DNA of 64,000 nt, from positions 434,001 through 498,000 of the forward strand of contig CBDHHG010000035.1 in NCBI GenBank assembly GCA_965263225.1, in the 5' to 3' direction. Origin of the DNA: DT-111 sp965263225. Its GTDB lineage: Bacteria; Bacteroidota; Bacteroidia; Chitinophagales; Saprospiraceae. A program made the position numbers and the translations under genes. Of the stretch, positions 10,497 through 19,331 are shown piece by piece; the first letter of the stretch is position 1, and every line of letters begins with the position of its first letter. The notes below the pieces were generated by a model that did no database searches, was not told where the DNA came from, and saw only the letters and a program-made list of their open reading frames with translations.

Positions 10497-12341
10497 ATGA
10501 AACCTTTTACCTACCGTATAGCTACGCTATGCCTATCCCTGCTTTTTATTATTCCCGTCTTTGGACAAGAAAGGATAAATCGTGTGGAACCTCCCTTCTG
10601 GTGGGCTGGGATGAAGAATACTAAGCTGCAGCTCCTGGTTCATGGAGAAAACATTGCTCAACTAAGGCCGAAAATCCAATACAAGGGACTTTCCTTAGAA
10701 AGAGTGATCAAAGTGAAAAATCCAAATTACCTCTTCTTGGATCTAGAAATGGATGCCAGCATGAATCCTGGGACCTGTAATATTGTGTTCTTAGATGCCA
10801 GTGACAAAGTGGAAGCTTCTTACAATTATGAATTTATGACTCGGGAGAAAGGCTCTGCTGAGCGAGAAGGATTTAATAATTCAGATGTTTTGTACCTGAT
10901 CACGCCGGATCGATTTGTGAATGCTGATCCGGGGAATGATTCTATGGAAGGGCTGAAAGAGAAAAGTAATCGTGACTTTAAAGGAGGGCGACATGGCGGT
11001 GATATTGCTGGTATTGAGAAAAGCTTAGACTATATCGCAGACCTGGGATTCACGGCTATCTGGGTTAATCCTGTTTTGGAAAATGATCAAGAAGAGTATT
11101 CTTATCATGGATATTCTACCACTGATTTTTACAAAGTAGATCCTCGCTTTGGTACAAATGAGGATTACCGGGCTTTGAGTAAGAAGGCCAAAGGAAAAGG
11201 AGTGAAATTCATTATGGATATGATTGTGAATCACTGTGGTTCTGGACATTGGTGGATGGATGATTTACCAACGGATGATTGGCTAAATTTCACTGGGGAA
11301 TATGTACAAACTAACCATAAGAAATCCGTGATCCAGGACCCACATGGAGCCAAGATTGATCGACAGATTTTCGTAGATGGTTGGTTTGTCTCGACCATGC
11401 CAGACTTAAATCAACGCAATGATTTGATGGCCACTTATTTGACACAGAACAGTATTTGGTGGATTGAATACGCTGATCTTTCCGGCATCCGTATGGATAC
11501 CTACCCGTATCCAGATATGGACTACATGACTGAATGGACCAAGGCCGTGATGCACGAGTATCCCGATTTCAATGTAGTTGGGGAGGAATGGAATGGTAAC
11601 CCTGCCATTGTATCCTACTGGCAAAGGGGTAAGCAGAACCCTAATGGATATACCTCTGAATTAAGGAGTTTAATGGATTTTCCAGTTCAAGAAAATTTGG
11701 TAAAAGCGTTGAATGTTGGTAGCTGGAATCCTGTTTATGAAATGCTTGCGAATGATTTTCTATACCCTGACCCTGATAACCTGGTTGTATTTCCTGATAA
11801 TCACGATATGAATCGCTTTTACGCGTCCATTGGGGAAGACTATGCCAAGTTTAAGCTTGGCTTAGCTATGATCTTGACTACCAGGGGGATTCCTCAGATC
11901 TACTATGGAACTGAAATCCTGATGAGTAATCCCGGGGATGGAGATCATGGAATCATTCGAAGCGATTTTCCTGGAGGATGGACTGGTGATAAGATTAATG
12001 CATTTACTGGCGATGGCTTAACCAGCCAGCAACAAGAGGCTAAGGCATTCATGAAAAAGATTTTACAATGGCGAAAAGGAGCCAGTGCCTTGCACAACGG
12101 CAAACTTTTGCATTATGTTCCAGAGCGTAATACCTATGTCTATTTTCGGTATAACGATACAGATAAAGTGATGGTGGTCTTAAATATGGGAACAGAGCCT
12201 GCTACTCTCTCATTGGATCGCTTTTCAGAGGCACTCCCGGCCCAGTCTTCAGGGAAGGATGTGATTGGTGGTAAAGCCTATCAACTTACGGGCAATTTGA
12301 CGGTGCCTGCAATGACGCCAATGATCATTGCATTGGATTAG
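10497..12341 (+). CDS. GH13 alpha-amylase / neopullulanase-cyclomaltodextrinase type
   Basis: A 614-residue exported alpha-glucan hydrolase. The signal peptide (MKPFTYRIATLCLSLLFIIPVFG) is followed by an N-terminal beta-sandwich of the cyclomaltodextrinase/SusA type (RVEPPFWWAGMKNTKLQLLV, residues ~25-115), the GH13 barrel (~125-500) and a C-terminal beta domain. Catalytic signatures are all present: DMIVNHC (region I), the nucleophile Asp334 in GIRMDTYPYPD, the acid/base Glu in VVGEEWNG (363/364) and Asp437 in FPDNHDM. Such enzymes cut alpha-1,4 (and some alpha-1,6) links in maltodextrins or pullulan in the periplasm. There is no SusC/D partner next to it. Exact specificity among GH13 subfamilies cannot be read off. 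Confidence 0.9.
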   Translation: MKPFTYRIATLCLSLLFIIPVFGQERINRVEPPFWWAGMKNTKLQLLVHGENIAQLRPKIQYKGLSLERVIKVKNPNYLFLDLEMDASMNPGTCNIVFLDASDKVEASYNYEFMTREKGSAEREGFNNSDVLYLITPDRFVNADPGNDSMEGLKEKSNRDFKGGRHGGDIAGIEKSLDYIADLGFTAIWVNPVLENDQEEYSYHGYSTTDFYKVDPRFGTNEDYRALSKKAKGKGVKFIMDMIVNHCGSGHWWMDDLPTDDWLNFTGEYVQTNHKKSVIQDPHGAKIDRQIFVDGWFVSTMPDLNQRNDLMATYLTQNSIWWIEYADLSGIRMDTYPYPDMDYMTEWTKAVMHEYPDFNVVGEEWNGNPAIVSYWQRGKQNPNGYTSELRSLMDFPVQENLVKALNVGSWNPVYEMLANDFLYPDPDNLVVFPDNHDMNRFYASIGEDYAKFKLGLAMILTTRGIPQIYYGTEILMSNPGDGDHGIIRSDFPGGWTGDKINAFTGDGLTSQQQEAKAFMKKILQWRKGASALHNGKLLHYVPERNTYVYFRYNDTDKVMVVLNMGTEPATLSLDRFSEALPAQSSGKDVIGGKAYQLTGNLTVPAMTPMIIALD

Positions 12342-12354
12342 TCCATTTCTTAGT

Positions 12355-12404
12355 CAGTACTTTAGGTTTTTTGTGAGATCGGTTCATGAAAACCTAAAGT
12401 GCTG
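12355..12404. terminator. Bidirectional terminator between GH13 and DUF6435 genes
   Basis: Arms 12355-12370 and 12389-12404 pair over 16 positions with one mismatch (ACTTTAGGTTTT / AAAACCTAAAGT core) around an 18-nt loop. T-rich and A-rich arm edges give U-tracts in both directions. It lies between two convergent genes. Confidence 0.65.
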
Positions 12405-12437
12405 AAATCGTCTGTTACTTCAGAAGCCGCTCGCTCC

Positions 12438-12620
12438 CTATCCTTTTTCTTGCTGATCCTTTAGCCGCTCTATTTCCTGCATCACCTCTTCTGCTTCGGC
12501 CACTTTAGCGGAATAGGCTTTTATATCACCGCCCCGTTGGATCATCATGGCCTCTTCCATCAGTGCTAAGTATTTCTTCTCCAGCTTTTTAGCTGGATCT
12601 TTTTTTAACCATCCAAACAT
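12438..12620 (-). CDS. Lacal_2735 / DUF6435 family small protein
   Basis: A 60-residue protein with the hallmark start MFGWLKKDPAKKLEKKYLALMEEAM and a charged helical remainder ending in IERLKDQQEKG. This matches the small, highly helical Lacal_2735 family widespread in Bacteroidota, of unknown function. It has no signal peptide or membrane segment, so it is likely cytosolic. It converges on the GH13 gene and shares the terminator hairpin. Despite its size it is convincing because the whole length fits the family. Confidence 0.8.
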   Translation of the reverse strand: MFGWLKKDPAKKLEKKYLALMEEAMMIQRGGDIKAYSAKVAEAEEVMQEIERLKDQQEKG

Positions 12621-13220
12621 AACTTTCCGTTTTACAGTCCGAACAGGAAGAAGAAGGAATAGTTCATCAATCTAGCCAAATTTGGTCCACTATTTGATGC
12701 TATGTCCTAAAATGGAGAACTATGAGAAAACATATCCTCACCCTGCTGGGTTTGGGAGGCCTTATCTGTATGTGTAGTGGGCAAATTGTGAATATAGAGG
12801 ATAAGCGATTTGTGAAGGATACAAGCGGACTCTTTGGGCAATTAGATTTGGGCTTGAATTGGGTGCGGAACACTAGTTCGGTTCTCAGTTTTAATACAGG
12901 TTTGAGGATGGATTACCTCCAGCAGAAGGACACCTGGCTATTATTGAGTAATTATAATTTGATTAAAACGGGGCCCAATCGACAGGTAAATGCTGGTTTT
13001 GCCCATCTGCGTTGGAGTCGAAAATTGGCGGAGCATATCAGTTGGGAAGCCTTTGGCCAAAGCCAATTTGACGAAAGAATCAAGATACGTTATCGCGGGT
13101 TGTTGGGAAGTGGTCCGCGATTCAATCTTTTTGGAGCGGGGAAGCAAAAATTGTTCTGGGGGGTGCTTTACATGTTTGAATACAATGAGATTAATGATGG
13201 AGAGACTTACTTTAGGGATC

Positions 13221-13228
13221 ATCGGTTG
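13221..13228. repeat. Left 8-bp target-site duplication of the IS256 element
   Basis: ATCGGTTG here is repeated exactly at 14556-14563 on the other side of the element, marking the insertion point in the DUF481-like gene. Confidence 0.93.
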
Positions 13229-14555
13229 GGGAGTGTTCAAAAAAGTGTGTCAGTTCAAAAATAATTAAATTTGAAAAAGGACTGACATGAGTAAATCAAA
13301 GAAAAAGGGTTCTGGTTCAGCCTTCGATTACAAGAAATTTGAGGAGTCTGCTTTAGCTGGCCTACAAAAGGGTCAAGGCTTAGTAGGCGAGGAAGGCATC
13401 TTGAAGGATTTAATCAAGCATCTTGTAGAAAGCTCTTTGCAAGGTGAGTTGGATGCTCACTTGTTGCAAGACCGGCAATCGGGTCAAGCCAATCGTCGTA
13501 ACGGTAGTACGAAGAAACGCTTGCGAACACAGTTAGGAGAAGTTCAGATTGAGCCTCCTCGTGATCGCCAGGGTAGTTTTGAGCCACAGTTGGTAGGCAA
13601 ATGGGAGCGAGATCTTCATAGCGGCTTGGATCATCAGATATTGGAATTGTATAGTCTGGGTAATAGTTATGGCGATATACAAATGCATTTGCAACGCATG
13701 TATGGTATCCAGCTCAGTATGGGGCAACTTAGTACCATTACTGATCGGGTATGGTCAGATATTCGCCAATGGCAGCAGCGTGCCTTGAAGTCTTTTTATA
13801 TGGTTGTCTTTTTAGACGCTATTCATTTTAAGGTACGCGACAATGGGGTGGTTAAGAGCAAAGCTGTTTATACCGTCTATGGAGTAGATGCAGAAGGTTA
13901 TAGAGATGTTTTAGCTATTCAAGTGGGGCCTCAAGAAGGAGCCAAACAGTGGGGTCGTACTTTGGAACATATCAAAGATAGAGGGGTAGAAGATATATTA
14001 TTCTTCTGCGTTGATGGATTGAGTGGATTTAAGGAAGCGATCTGGAGTGTTTTTCCTCAGGCTATCGTCCAGCGCTGCGTGGTGCATATGGTACGTAATG
14101 CGATCCGTTTTGTTGATGACCAAGATGTTAAGCCTATTTGTAAAGGGCTGAGAGCCATATATACAGCAGACGATGAATCTCAAGGACTCCAGGCGCTCAA
14201 GGATTTTGAGCACACCTGGAACCAAAAGTATCCTGAAATTGGCCAGGCTTGGACCAACAATTGGGTAGAACTAACAGCTTTTTTTGGCTTCAATTGGGCC
14301 GTTAGAAAGCTCATTTACACTACCAATCCTATTGAAGGTCTGCATCGGATTATGCGCAAAACTACCAAAACCAAAGCTGCTTTCGTCTCTGAAGAAGCAT
14401 TAACTAAATTGCTCTATCTTACGCTGATGAAGAAGGAAAAGGTTTGGAAAAAACGCATTCATTCCTACAAAGCTGTTATCCGCTCTATGAAAAGAGAGTT
14501 CAAGGACAGGTTTGATCAACATCTATGAGTATGACACACTTTTCTGAACAATCCC
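13229..14555 (+). mobile_element. Complete IS256-family insertion sequence
   Basis: A 1327-bp element with 24-bp terminal inverted repeats (13229-13252 and 14532-14555; 22 of 24 match, ends GGGA...GTGTGTCA) and one transposase gene. It is flanked by a perfect 8-bp direct repeat, ATCGGTTG, at 13221-13228 and 14556-14563. The 8-bp duplication is the size known for IS256-family elements. Confidence 0.95.
13287..14528 (+). CDS. IS256 family transposase
   Basis: A 413-residue mutator-type DDE transposase that moves the surrounding element. The N-terminal region is basic (MSKSKKKGSG) and carries the conserved HLVESSLQGELDAHL and LGEVQIEPPRDRQGSFEPQL blocks. Catalytic acids are visible: the first Asp in VVFLDAIHFKVRD, the second in FFCVDGLSGFKEAI and the Glu in YTTNPIEGLHRIMRKTTKTK. 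Length is normal for the family (about 390-420). The start at 13287 leaves about 35 bases after the left terminal repeat, and the stop lies just before the right repeat. The gene appears fully functional. Confidence 0.95.
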   Translation: MSKSKKKGSGSAFDYKKFEESALAGLQKGQGLVGEEGILKDLIKHLVESSLQGELDAHLLQDRQSGQANRRNGSTKKRLRTQLGEVQIEPPRDRQGSFEPQLVGKWERDLHSGLDHQILELYSLGNSYGDIQMHLQRMYGIQLSMGQLSTITDRVWSDIRQWQQRALKSFYMVVFLDAIHFKVRDNGVVKSKAVYTVYGVDAEGYRDVLAIQVGPQEGAKQWGRTLEHIKDRGVEDILFFCVDGLSGFKEAIWSVFPQAIVQRCVVHMVRNAIRFVDDQDVKPICKGLRAIYTADDESQGLQALKDFEHTWNQKYPEIGQAWTNNWVELTAFFGFNWAVRKLIYTTNPIEGLHRIMRKTTKTKAAFVSEEALTKLLYLTLMKKEKVWKKRIHSYKAVIRSMKREFKDRFDQHL

Positions 14556-14827
14556 ATCGGTTGAGCATTTCCTTATCCGCACAGCTTCAATTAAGCCCTA
14601 CCCTCCGTCTGGCTAACACTTCCTATTACCAACCTGTAATTAGCACCTTGGGAGAGGCTAGATTATCGTCTGGAACTTCAATTCAGTTAAAGATTAATAG
14701 TCATCTGTCCTTTGTGACCGTTTTCAACATAACTTACGATGCTAGGATAGCGGGTGTAGTGGGCGGTGTTCCGAAAACGATCCATCGATTAACGAATAGT
14801 GTTCGATGGGTATTCTGATCTTACCTG

Positions 14828-15109
14828 CTAGATGATGATTTCAAATTCATCCTCATCCTCATCAGGCAATAATCGCTCGTAGGCTTCAAAACTTTGCTTT
14901 TGCATCTGTGTGAACTGTTCTTCGACCTTAGCTGTAAAGCTAGCATCTACTAATTTTTCAATATCTGCTAACCCTTCCAATCCCGATTGAGTACGGAATT
15001 TATAGGTTTGCTCTAACATACCTGTTTCAAATTTAACAGATAGTTTGTTATCCATCTTAAAAACAGTCACTTTGAGGCGAGGGTGCTCTAGGTAGCCGAT
15101 GATGCGCAT
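14828..15109 (-). CDS. Conserved small hypothetical protein
   Basis: A 93-residue cytosolic-looking protein, MRIIGYLEHPRLKVTVFKMDNKLSVKFE..., ending in an acidic stretch (LLPDEDEDEFEIII). I do not recognise a named family. It begins 2 bases after the stop of the DUF2520 gene on the same strand, so it is very probably the last gene of the ccmE-ccsA-DUF2520 group and translationally coupled to its neighbour. The beta-rich first half and helical second half have no membrane segment. Its tight position argues it is a real gene; no function can be given. Confidence 0.7.
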   Translation of the reverse strand: MRIIGYLEHPRLKVTVFKMDNKLSVKFETGMLEQTYKFRTQSGLEGLADIEKLVDASFTAKVEEQFTQMQKQSFEAYERLLPDEDEDEFEIII

Positions 15110-15111
15110 GT

Positions 15112-15912
15112 TCAGTAGTTTTTGTTTTGAGTTAGATCAGGGTTAATACTTTTGGTAAAGATTTGATAGAGTTCGACTAAATCTGGTCGTTTTTCCCGTA
15201 AGATTTCCAAATGTCGGGCTATTGTGTTTTCATCTGCTCGGATAGCCGGGCCGGTTTGAGCATCTTTGGGACTTACATGTTGGACCTTTTGCGCCCCTCC
15301 AAGGATCAATGGTCTTAGTAGATCAAAAGGAATATTTTCCGCCTGTAACCAGTGATCCATCAGATCAAAAAGATGATTGCTAAAGTTGTTGACAAAGACT
15401 GCCGCAACATGCAGTAAACTTCTCTGTTCATCATCAATTTGATATACCTTTTGACTGAGTTGAAGGGCCATGTCTTCTAAGATCATGAGATCAGATGCCT
15501 GCGGAGCATGGATACAAAAGGGGACTTGAGATAACTCTACCGCTTGCGATTTGGACAGACTTTGTAAAGGGTAAAAAACTCCATACCTACTGAAATACGC
15601 CTGGAAGATGCTGCTCGGGGTTGCTCCTGAAGTATGAGCTATCAACTTGTCCTCCAAATAGCTTAATTGAGGGATCAGCTCTGTAATGGCATGGTCACTC
15701 ACGCATAATAGGTATAGGTCTGCTTCTACTGTAAGTTGGTCCAGTTGGTCGGTGTACTCACAAGATAACTCCTTGCCGAGAGTCTGAGCCGAGGACAGGG
15801 TTCGGTTGTATACTTGTGCTACGTGTAAGCCTGCCGCCTGGAAGGCTTTGCCTAGGATTGTCGCCATATTCCCGGCTCCAATCAGAACGATGCGCTGGAT
15901 AGAAGCTTTCAT
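15112..15912 (-). CDS. Rossmann-like and DUF2520 domain protein
   Basis: A 266-residue protein with an N-terminal Rossmann fold (RIVLIGAGNMATILGKAFQAAG, the GxGxxA nucleotide-binding loop at residues ~12-17) like F420/NADP-dependent oxidoreductases and pyrroline-5-carboxylate reductases, then a helical DUF2520 domain (about 130-255) with LLHVAAVFVNNFSNHLFDL and GPAIRADENTIARHL. The family probably binds NAD(P) and acts as a dehydrogenase, but its substrate is not known. It starts 31 bases after the stop of ccsA in the same direction and is followed at once by the small hypothetical gene. Length and motifs are normal. Confidence 0.85.
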   Translation of the reverse strand: MKASIQRIVLIGAGNMATILGKAFQAAGLHVAQVYNRTLSSAQTLGKELSCEYTDQLDQLTVEADLYLLCVSDHAITELIPQLSYLEDKLIAHTSGATPSSIFQAYFSRYGVFYPLQSLSKSQAVELSQVPFCIHAPQASDLMILEDMALQLSQKVYQIDDEQRSLLHVAAVFVNNFSNHLFDLMDHWLQAENIPFDLLRPLILGGAQKVQHVSPKDAQTGPAIRADENTIARHLEILREKRPDLVELYQIFTKSINPDLTQNKNY

Positions 15913-15943
15913 GGAAATCGTACCAAGTCAAAATGTTCTACTT

Positions 15944-18811
15944 CTATGCTGTGCTCTTCATCGTCCGGATGCGATACCACATACTCAAGCCTAGTCCAAT
16001 CATCATGAGCAGCGATCCCAACCAGAAGAAATTGATTCCGGGAAATTCAATCGCTTCCAACACCAGAAAATCATAGCGGAAAGAATCTGTAGCCATTTCC
16101 ACTGGGATATTTTGAGCTGGTGGTTCTTTGTAAGCCACCATTAGGCTTACTTTCTCCTCTTTGGGATCAATATTTGTCAGCCGGAAATGCAAGCCATGTA
16201 CATTCAATTCATCTTTGATGTTGAAAGGGCGGTTATCCCGAATCAAATAGATGGGCTGTGCCTGGGCAACTTCTCCATTCGGCAATTGAATGTTGATCAT
16301 AGCTCCTACAGCCAAATCCCCTTCTTCGGCGGTGTAACTTGGATGCGTTGGCTTGGTATTGAAGCCACCAAATTGGAAGTTAATATCACCAAGGCTGAAT
16401 CGTTCTCCTTGACTCAGTTTGAATTCAGTGTATTCTAATTCTTCCTCTGCCGTCAAGACCAAATTCAACACATCCTGGTGTAGTCGAACCTTGGAACTGA
16501 TCTCATGGATTTGAACTGGATAAGTGTATAGCAATTGCCCTCGTAACACCATCACCGGCATAGCTGTGTAGATGCTATCATCTCCATTCATCCTGATTCG
16601 CATTCTGGCTCCCAGCGAAACATCTCCTTCCTCAGGAGTATAGTCTGGATGGCTTGCCCCCTTTACGAGTTCATCCACTTGTAAGGTGAATGTTCGAAGA
16701 GAAAAGGTATCTCGATCTCTGATCGGTATGGTATCAGTGAAGGTATAGGCTGCTTTTAAAGGAAGTTCGTACCGCTTAAATTGTAAGCTATCTTCGCGAT
16801 TCTTACGGAATTCTGCATCAATCTCTATTTGAGGTAAAGCGCGAATACTGGTAAAAATATCCCGTCCGAAATAGTGCTTCGTGGAAGGATTATATACCTC
16901 AACCTTGGTGAAGTTTTTATCGTATAGAATATCTGGGGTTAGATTGAATTCCTCTTTGACTTGTCCATCGGCACCTCTACGTTTATAATTTACGGTATAA
17001 GTCCGTGTTCGATTCTCCACTGTGTCCTTGACATAGGTCACTTCATACCCACTCATCACCATCGTATTGCCCTTGAAAAGCATGATATTTTTTTGAGCAA
17101 TATCATCCTCTGCTCCCTCTATCATGCCTTCCATCGCCCATGGGTTAGAGGAAATATGACGCTTATTCAAACCGGATGCAATAATACCTACGATCATCAG
17201 CCCGAATCCGATATGTGATAGGGTAGAGCCACCGAGCTTTAGATTTCCTTTCAAAAAGCTAATTAGATAATCAACATTAGCAACCACTGTGAAAATGCCA
17301 GAGAATAAAAGCACTAGATATGGAAAGGTTCCAGCGGACACCCACAAGCTTGTCAAAAAGGTCAAGAGTGCTGCACCTACCAAGCTTATAGCTATATGTG
17401 TAAAGAATTTGCGCTTATTGTTAGCCCAGTTCACCCCTTTGTATCTAAGGAACTGGGAGGCACCGGATAGCAAACCAATAAACACGGCAATCCAAAGTTG
17501 ATATTTATTGAAATGTTCAACTGGATCGGTAATGACTCGACCTTCATAAACAGGATCAAAGTACTGCACAATCTTGTTAAAAACCGGTAAAGAAGTGGAG
17601 CCTGTTATTAGTAAACCGGAGAAAAGCAATACCAAACTGCCAATGAACATCCAAAATTCTTTAGAGGCAGTAGGTTCTTCCTTTTGAGGACTAGGTATGC
17701 TCTTATACCTTCTAATCATCAGGATTAGAGGGATCAAAATAAATGTAGCTTGAAAAACCACTAACTGCCATTCTAATCCCATCTCCGTAAAGGCATGTAC
17801 GGAAGTTTCGCCAAGTATCCCGCTTCTCGTTAGGAATGTAGAATACAAGACGAGAATGAAACTTAGTAGATAGAATATGTAGGTTGTTCGGATGGAATGA
17901 TTCGTATTCTTGGCAACGAGATTGGTGTGAATGCCAGCAACAAGGATTAGCCAAGGTACTAGGGAGGTATTTTCTACTGGATCCCAGGCCCAATAGCCCC
18001 CAAAAGTAAGTGCTTCGTAGGCCCAAGCTGATCCCATCAAAATGCCAGTACCCAAGATCGCACCTGAAAATAAAGCCCATGGTAAAGCTGGTTTCAGCCA
18101 AGCCGTATGTTCTCCCTTCCAAAGCCCGGCCACCGCGAAGCAGAATGGAATGGCCGTGGAGGCAAAGCCTAGAAAGAGGGTAGGAGGGTGGATGGTCATC
18201 CAATAATTTTGGAGTGAAGCATTCAAACCCGTACCTCCGATTAAGCTTAGATAATCAGCATTAGAAAAAATAGGTGCATCCATGACCTCCCTTAGCAATA
18301 GGGTCGGATTGCTACCAATTTTCAAGGGATCATCTCCAAATCCTATATAGATGCCAAGTAACATAGAATTCAGAAGAACCTGAATTAGAGCTAGCACAGA
18401 CATCGTCGGAGCTTCCCATTTCTTTCCAACCCGCATCAGTACGAAACCCAGCACCACATGCCAAAACATCCATAGTAAAAAACTCCCTTCCTGCCCTTCC
18501 CAGAAGGCGGCAAATACATAACGAAAGGGTAGATCATCAGAAACGTGACCTTGCACATACTGGTACTCGTAGTACTTGTTGATCATCACGTAAAAGATGA
18601 CCCCAATCACAGTAAAAATACTAATACCGTGGAGGCCAAAGGCAGCTCTTCCCAAGCGTTTCCAGCTATCCTCATCCGGCGTATCGGCCTTTTGGGTACC
18701 AAAATAGTAGGCCAGCGAAGCTAGCATTGCACCTACAAAACCGAGTAAGATCGCAGCATGACCAATTCGCCCCGGCCATAAATGTTCCCCTATATATTGT
18801 ATACTATCCAT
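15944..18811 (-). CDS. ccsA: Cytochrome c biogenesis haem lyase, CcsA/CcmF type
   Basis: A 955-residue multi-spanning membrane protein that handles haem and attaches it to apocytochrome c at the outer face of the inner membrane. The first ~550 residues hold about 13-15 membrane segments; the WWD-type haem-handling motif is seen as GGYWAWDPVENTSLVPWL, and the CcmF-like MTIHPPTLFLGF and RSGILGETSVHAF stretches carry conserved histidines. The last ~380 residues form a large periplasmic domain with repeated beta units (two EEGDVSLGARM / EEGDLAVGAMI copies) closed by a final membrane segment. Its start lies 3 bases after the ccmE stop, a clear operon. This long CcmF form is normal in Bacteroidota. 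Confidence 0.92.
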   Translation of the reverse strand: MDSIQYIGEHLWPGRIGHAAILLGFVGAMLASLAYYFGTQKADTPDEDSWKRLGRAAFGLHGISIFTVIGVIFYVMINKYYEYQYVQGHVSDDLPFRYVFAAFWEGQEGSFLLWMFWHVVLGFVLMRVGKKWEAPTMSVLALIQVLLNSMLLGIYIGFGDDPLKIGSNPTLLLREVMDAPIFSNADYLSLIGGTGLNASLQNYWMTIHPPTLFLGFASTAIPFCFAVAGLWKGEHTAWLKPALPWALFSGAILGTGILMGSAWAYEALTFGGYWAWDPVENTSLVPWLILVAGIHTNLVAKNTNHSIRTTYIFYLLSFILVLYSTFLTRSGILGETSVHAFTEMGLEWQLVVFQATFILIPLILMIRRYKSIPSPQKEEPTASKEFWMFIGSLVLLFSGLLITGSTSLPVFNKIVQYFDPVYEGRVITDPVEHFNKYQLWIAVFIGLLSGASQFLRYKGVNWANNKRKFFTHIAISLVGAALLTFLTSLWVSAGTFPYLVLLFSGIFTVVANVDYLISFLKGNLKLGGSTLSHIGFGLMIVGIIASGLNKRHISSNPWAMEGMIEGAEDDIAQKNIMLFKGNTMVMSGYEVTYVKDTVENRTRTYTVNYKRRGADGQVKEEFNLTPDILYDKNFTKVEVYNPSTKHYFGRDIFTSIRALPQIEIDAEFRKNREDSLQFKRYELPLKAAYTFTDTIPIRDRDTFSLRTFTLQVDELVKGASHPDYTPEEGDVSLGARMRIRMNGDDSIYTAMPVMVLRGQLLYTYPVQIHEISSKVRLHQDVLNLVLTAEEELEYTEFKLSQGERFSLGDINFQFGGFNTKPTHPSYTAEEGDLAVGAMINIQLPNGEVAQAQPIYLIRDNRPFNIKDELNVHGLHFRLTNIDPKEEKVSLMVAYKEPPAQNIPVEMATDSFRYDFLVLEAIEFPGINFFWLGSLLMMIGLGLSMWYRIRTMKSTA

Positions 18812-18814
18812 GAA

Positions 18815-19213
18815 TTAGCTTTCCTTTTCAGAACGAATATAAATCTCTTCGTCTTTGTATTTGGATGGGCACTTCAACAACATATCGGAGGCCCAAAATT
18901 CATCCCCTTTCATTTCTCCCGTAACGACGATCTGCTCTGAAAGCTCAAAATCTTGTGGACGGGCTGCTTGCAATACCACTTTTCTTTCTTCTCCATTCCG
19001 ATCCTTGATGTAGAAGGTAAAAAGATCAGGATTGATTTCAGGCTGGTAAAGCATTTCTTTATCCTTTGACAATTGTCCGGCAATCTTTACCCGACTACCC
19101 GATTCAATGGCATCCGCGAAAGTGGCATAGGTAGTGGTATCTTTGATAGCTGTGGTAAGCAGGAAAATAGCAGTAGCTATCATCACGATACCGACAATGT
19201 GTATCTTTTTCAT
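18815..19213 (-). CDS. ccmE: Cytochrome c maturation protein CcmE, cysteine (CxxxY) type
   Basis: A 132-residue periplasmic haem chaperone that carries haem to the CcmF/CcsA lyase. It has one N-terminal membrane anchor (IHIVGIVMIATAIFLL) and an OB-fold beta barrel (about 30-115). The usual haem-binding histidine motif (HxxxY) is replaced by CPSKY near residue 115, the cysteine variant known from some sulfate reducers and archaea. It is the first gene of the group and is read from a promoter facing away from ftsE. Haem attachment through Cys is known for that variant; here it is inferred from the motif. Confidence 0.9.
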   Translation of the reverse strand: MKKIHIVGIVMIATAIFLLTTAIKDTTTYATFADAIESGSRVKIAGQLSKDKEMLYQPEINPDLFTFYIKDRNGEERKVVLQAARPQDFELSEQIVVTGEMKGDEFWASDMLLKCPSKYKDEEIYIRSEKES

Positions 19214-19229
19214 GGAGTTAGATTTTTTG

Positions 19230-19237
19230 CAAATTTA
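19230..19237 (-). promoter_or_regulatory. Bacteroidota -7 box of the ccmE promoter
   Basis: On the minus strand TAAATTTG matches TAnnTTTG, with TTG about 23 bases upstream, and lies 17 bases before the ccmE start codon. It faces away from a similar box for ftsE. Confidence 0.6.
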
Positions 19238-19291
19238 AAAGCTTAGACACTTTATACCGTCAAAATGTTGTCACAAGTAAAGGACAAATTA

Positions 19292-19322
19292 TTGTTTTAT
19301 CTTAAGTAAAGCGTTAAATTTG
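19292..19322 (+). promoter_or_regulatory. Bacteroidota-type promoter of ftsE
   Basis: TTG (19292-19294), a 20-base spacer, then TAAATTTG (19315-19322) fits the -33/-7 consensus of Bacteroidota primary sigma factor promoters. The ATG is 9 bases further on, so the leader would be very short. Confidence 0.7.
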
Positions 19323-19331
19323 CTCACTATT

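Larger units (their letters stand above)
12722..14818 (+). pseudogene. DUF481-like outer-membrane protein gene split by an IS256 element
   Basis: The 5' part (12722-13228) encodes a signal peptide (MRKHILTLLGLGGLICMCSG) and 169 residues of amphipathic beta strands; the 3' part (14564-14818) encodes the last 84 residues (SISLSAQLQLSPTLRLAN...). Removing the insertion and one copy of the 8-bp target duplication gives a single 253-residue frame through FRDHRL-SISLSAQ. Alternating hydrophobic strands and a terminal Phe (SVRWVF) indicate an outer-membrane beta-barrel; the likeness is to the DUF481 (salt-induced outer-membrane protein) family. As it stands the 5' frame runs into the element and stops at 13264, so no intact barrel can be made. 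The clean repair suggests a recent event. Confidence 0.85.

Noticed and set aside
14525..14818. Independent 97-residue gene after the IS256 element
   Set aside because: Its first ten codons are the right end of the element; the rest is the 3' end of the interrupted DUF481-like gene.
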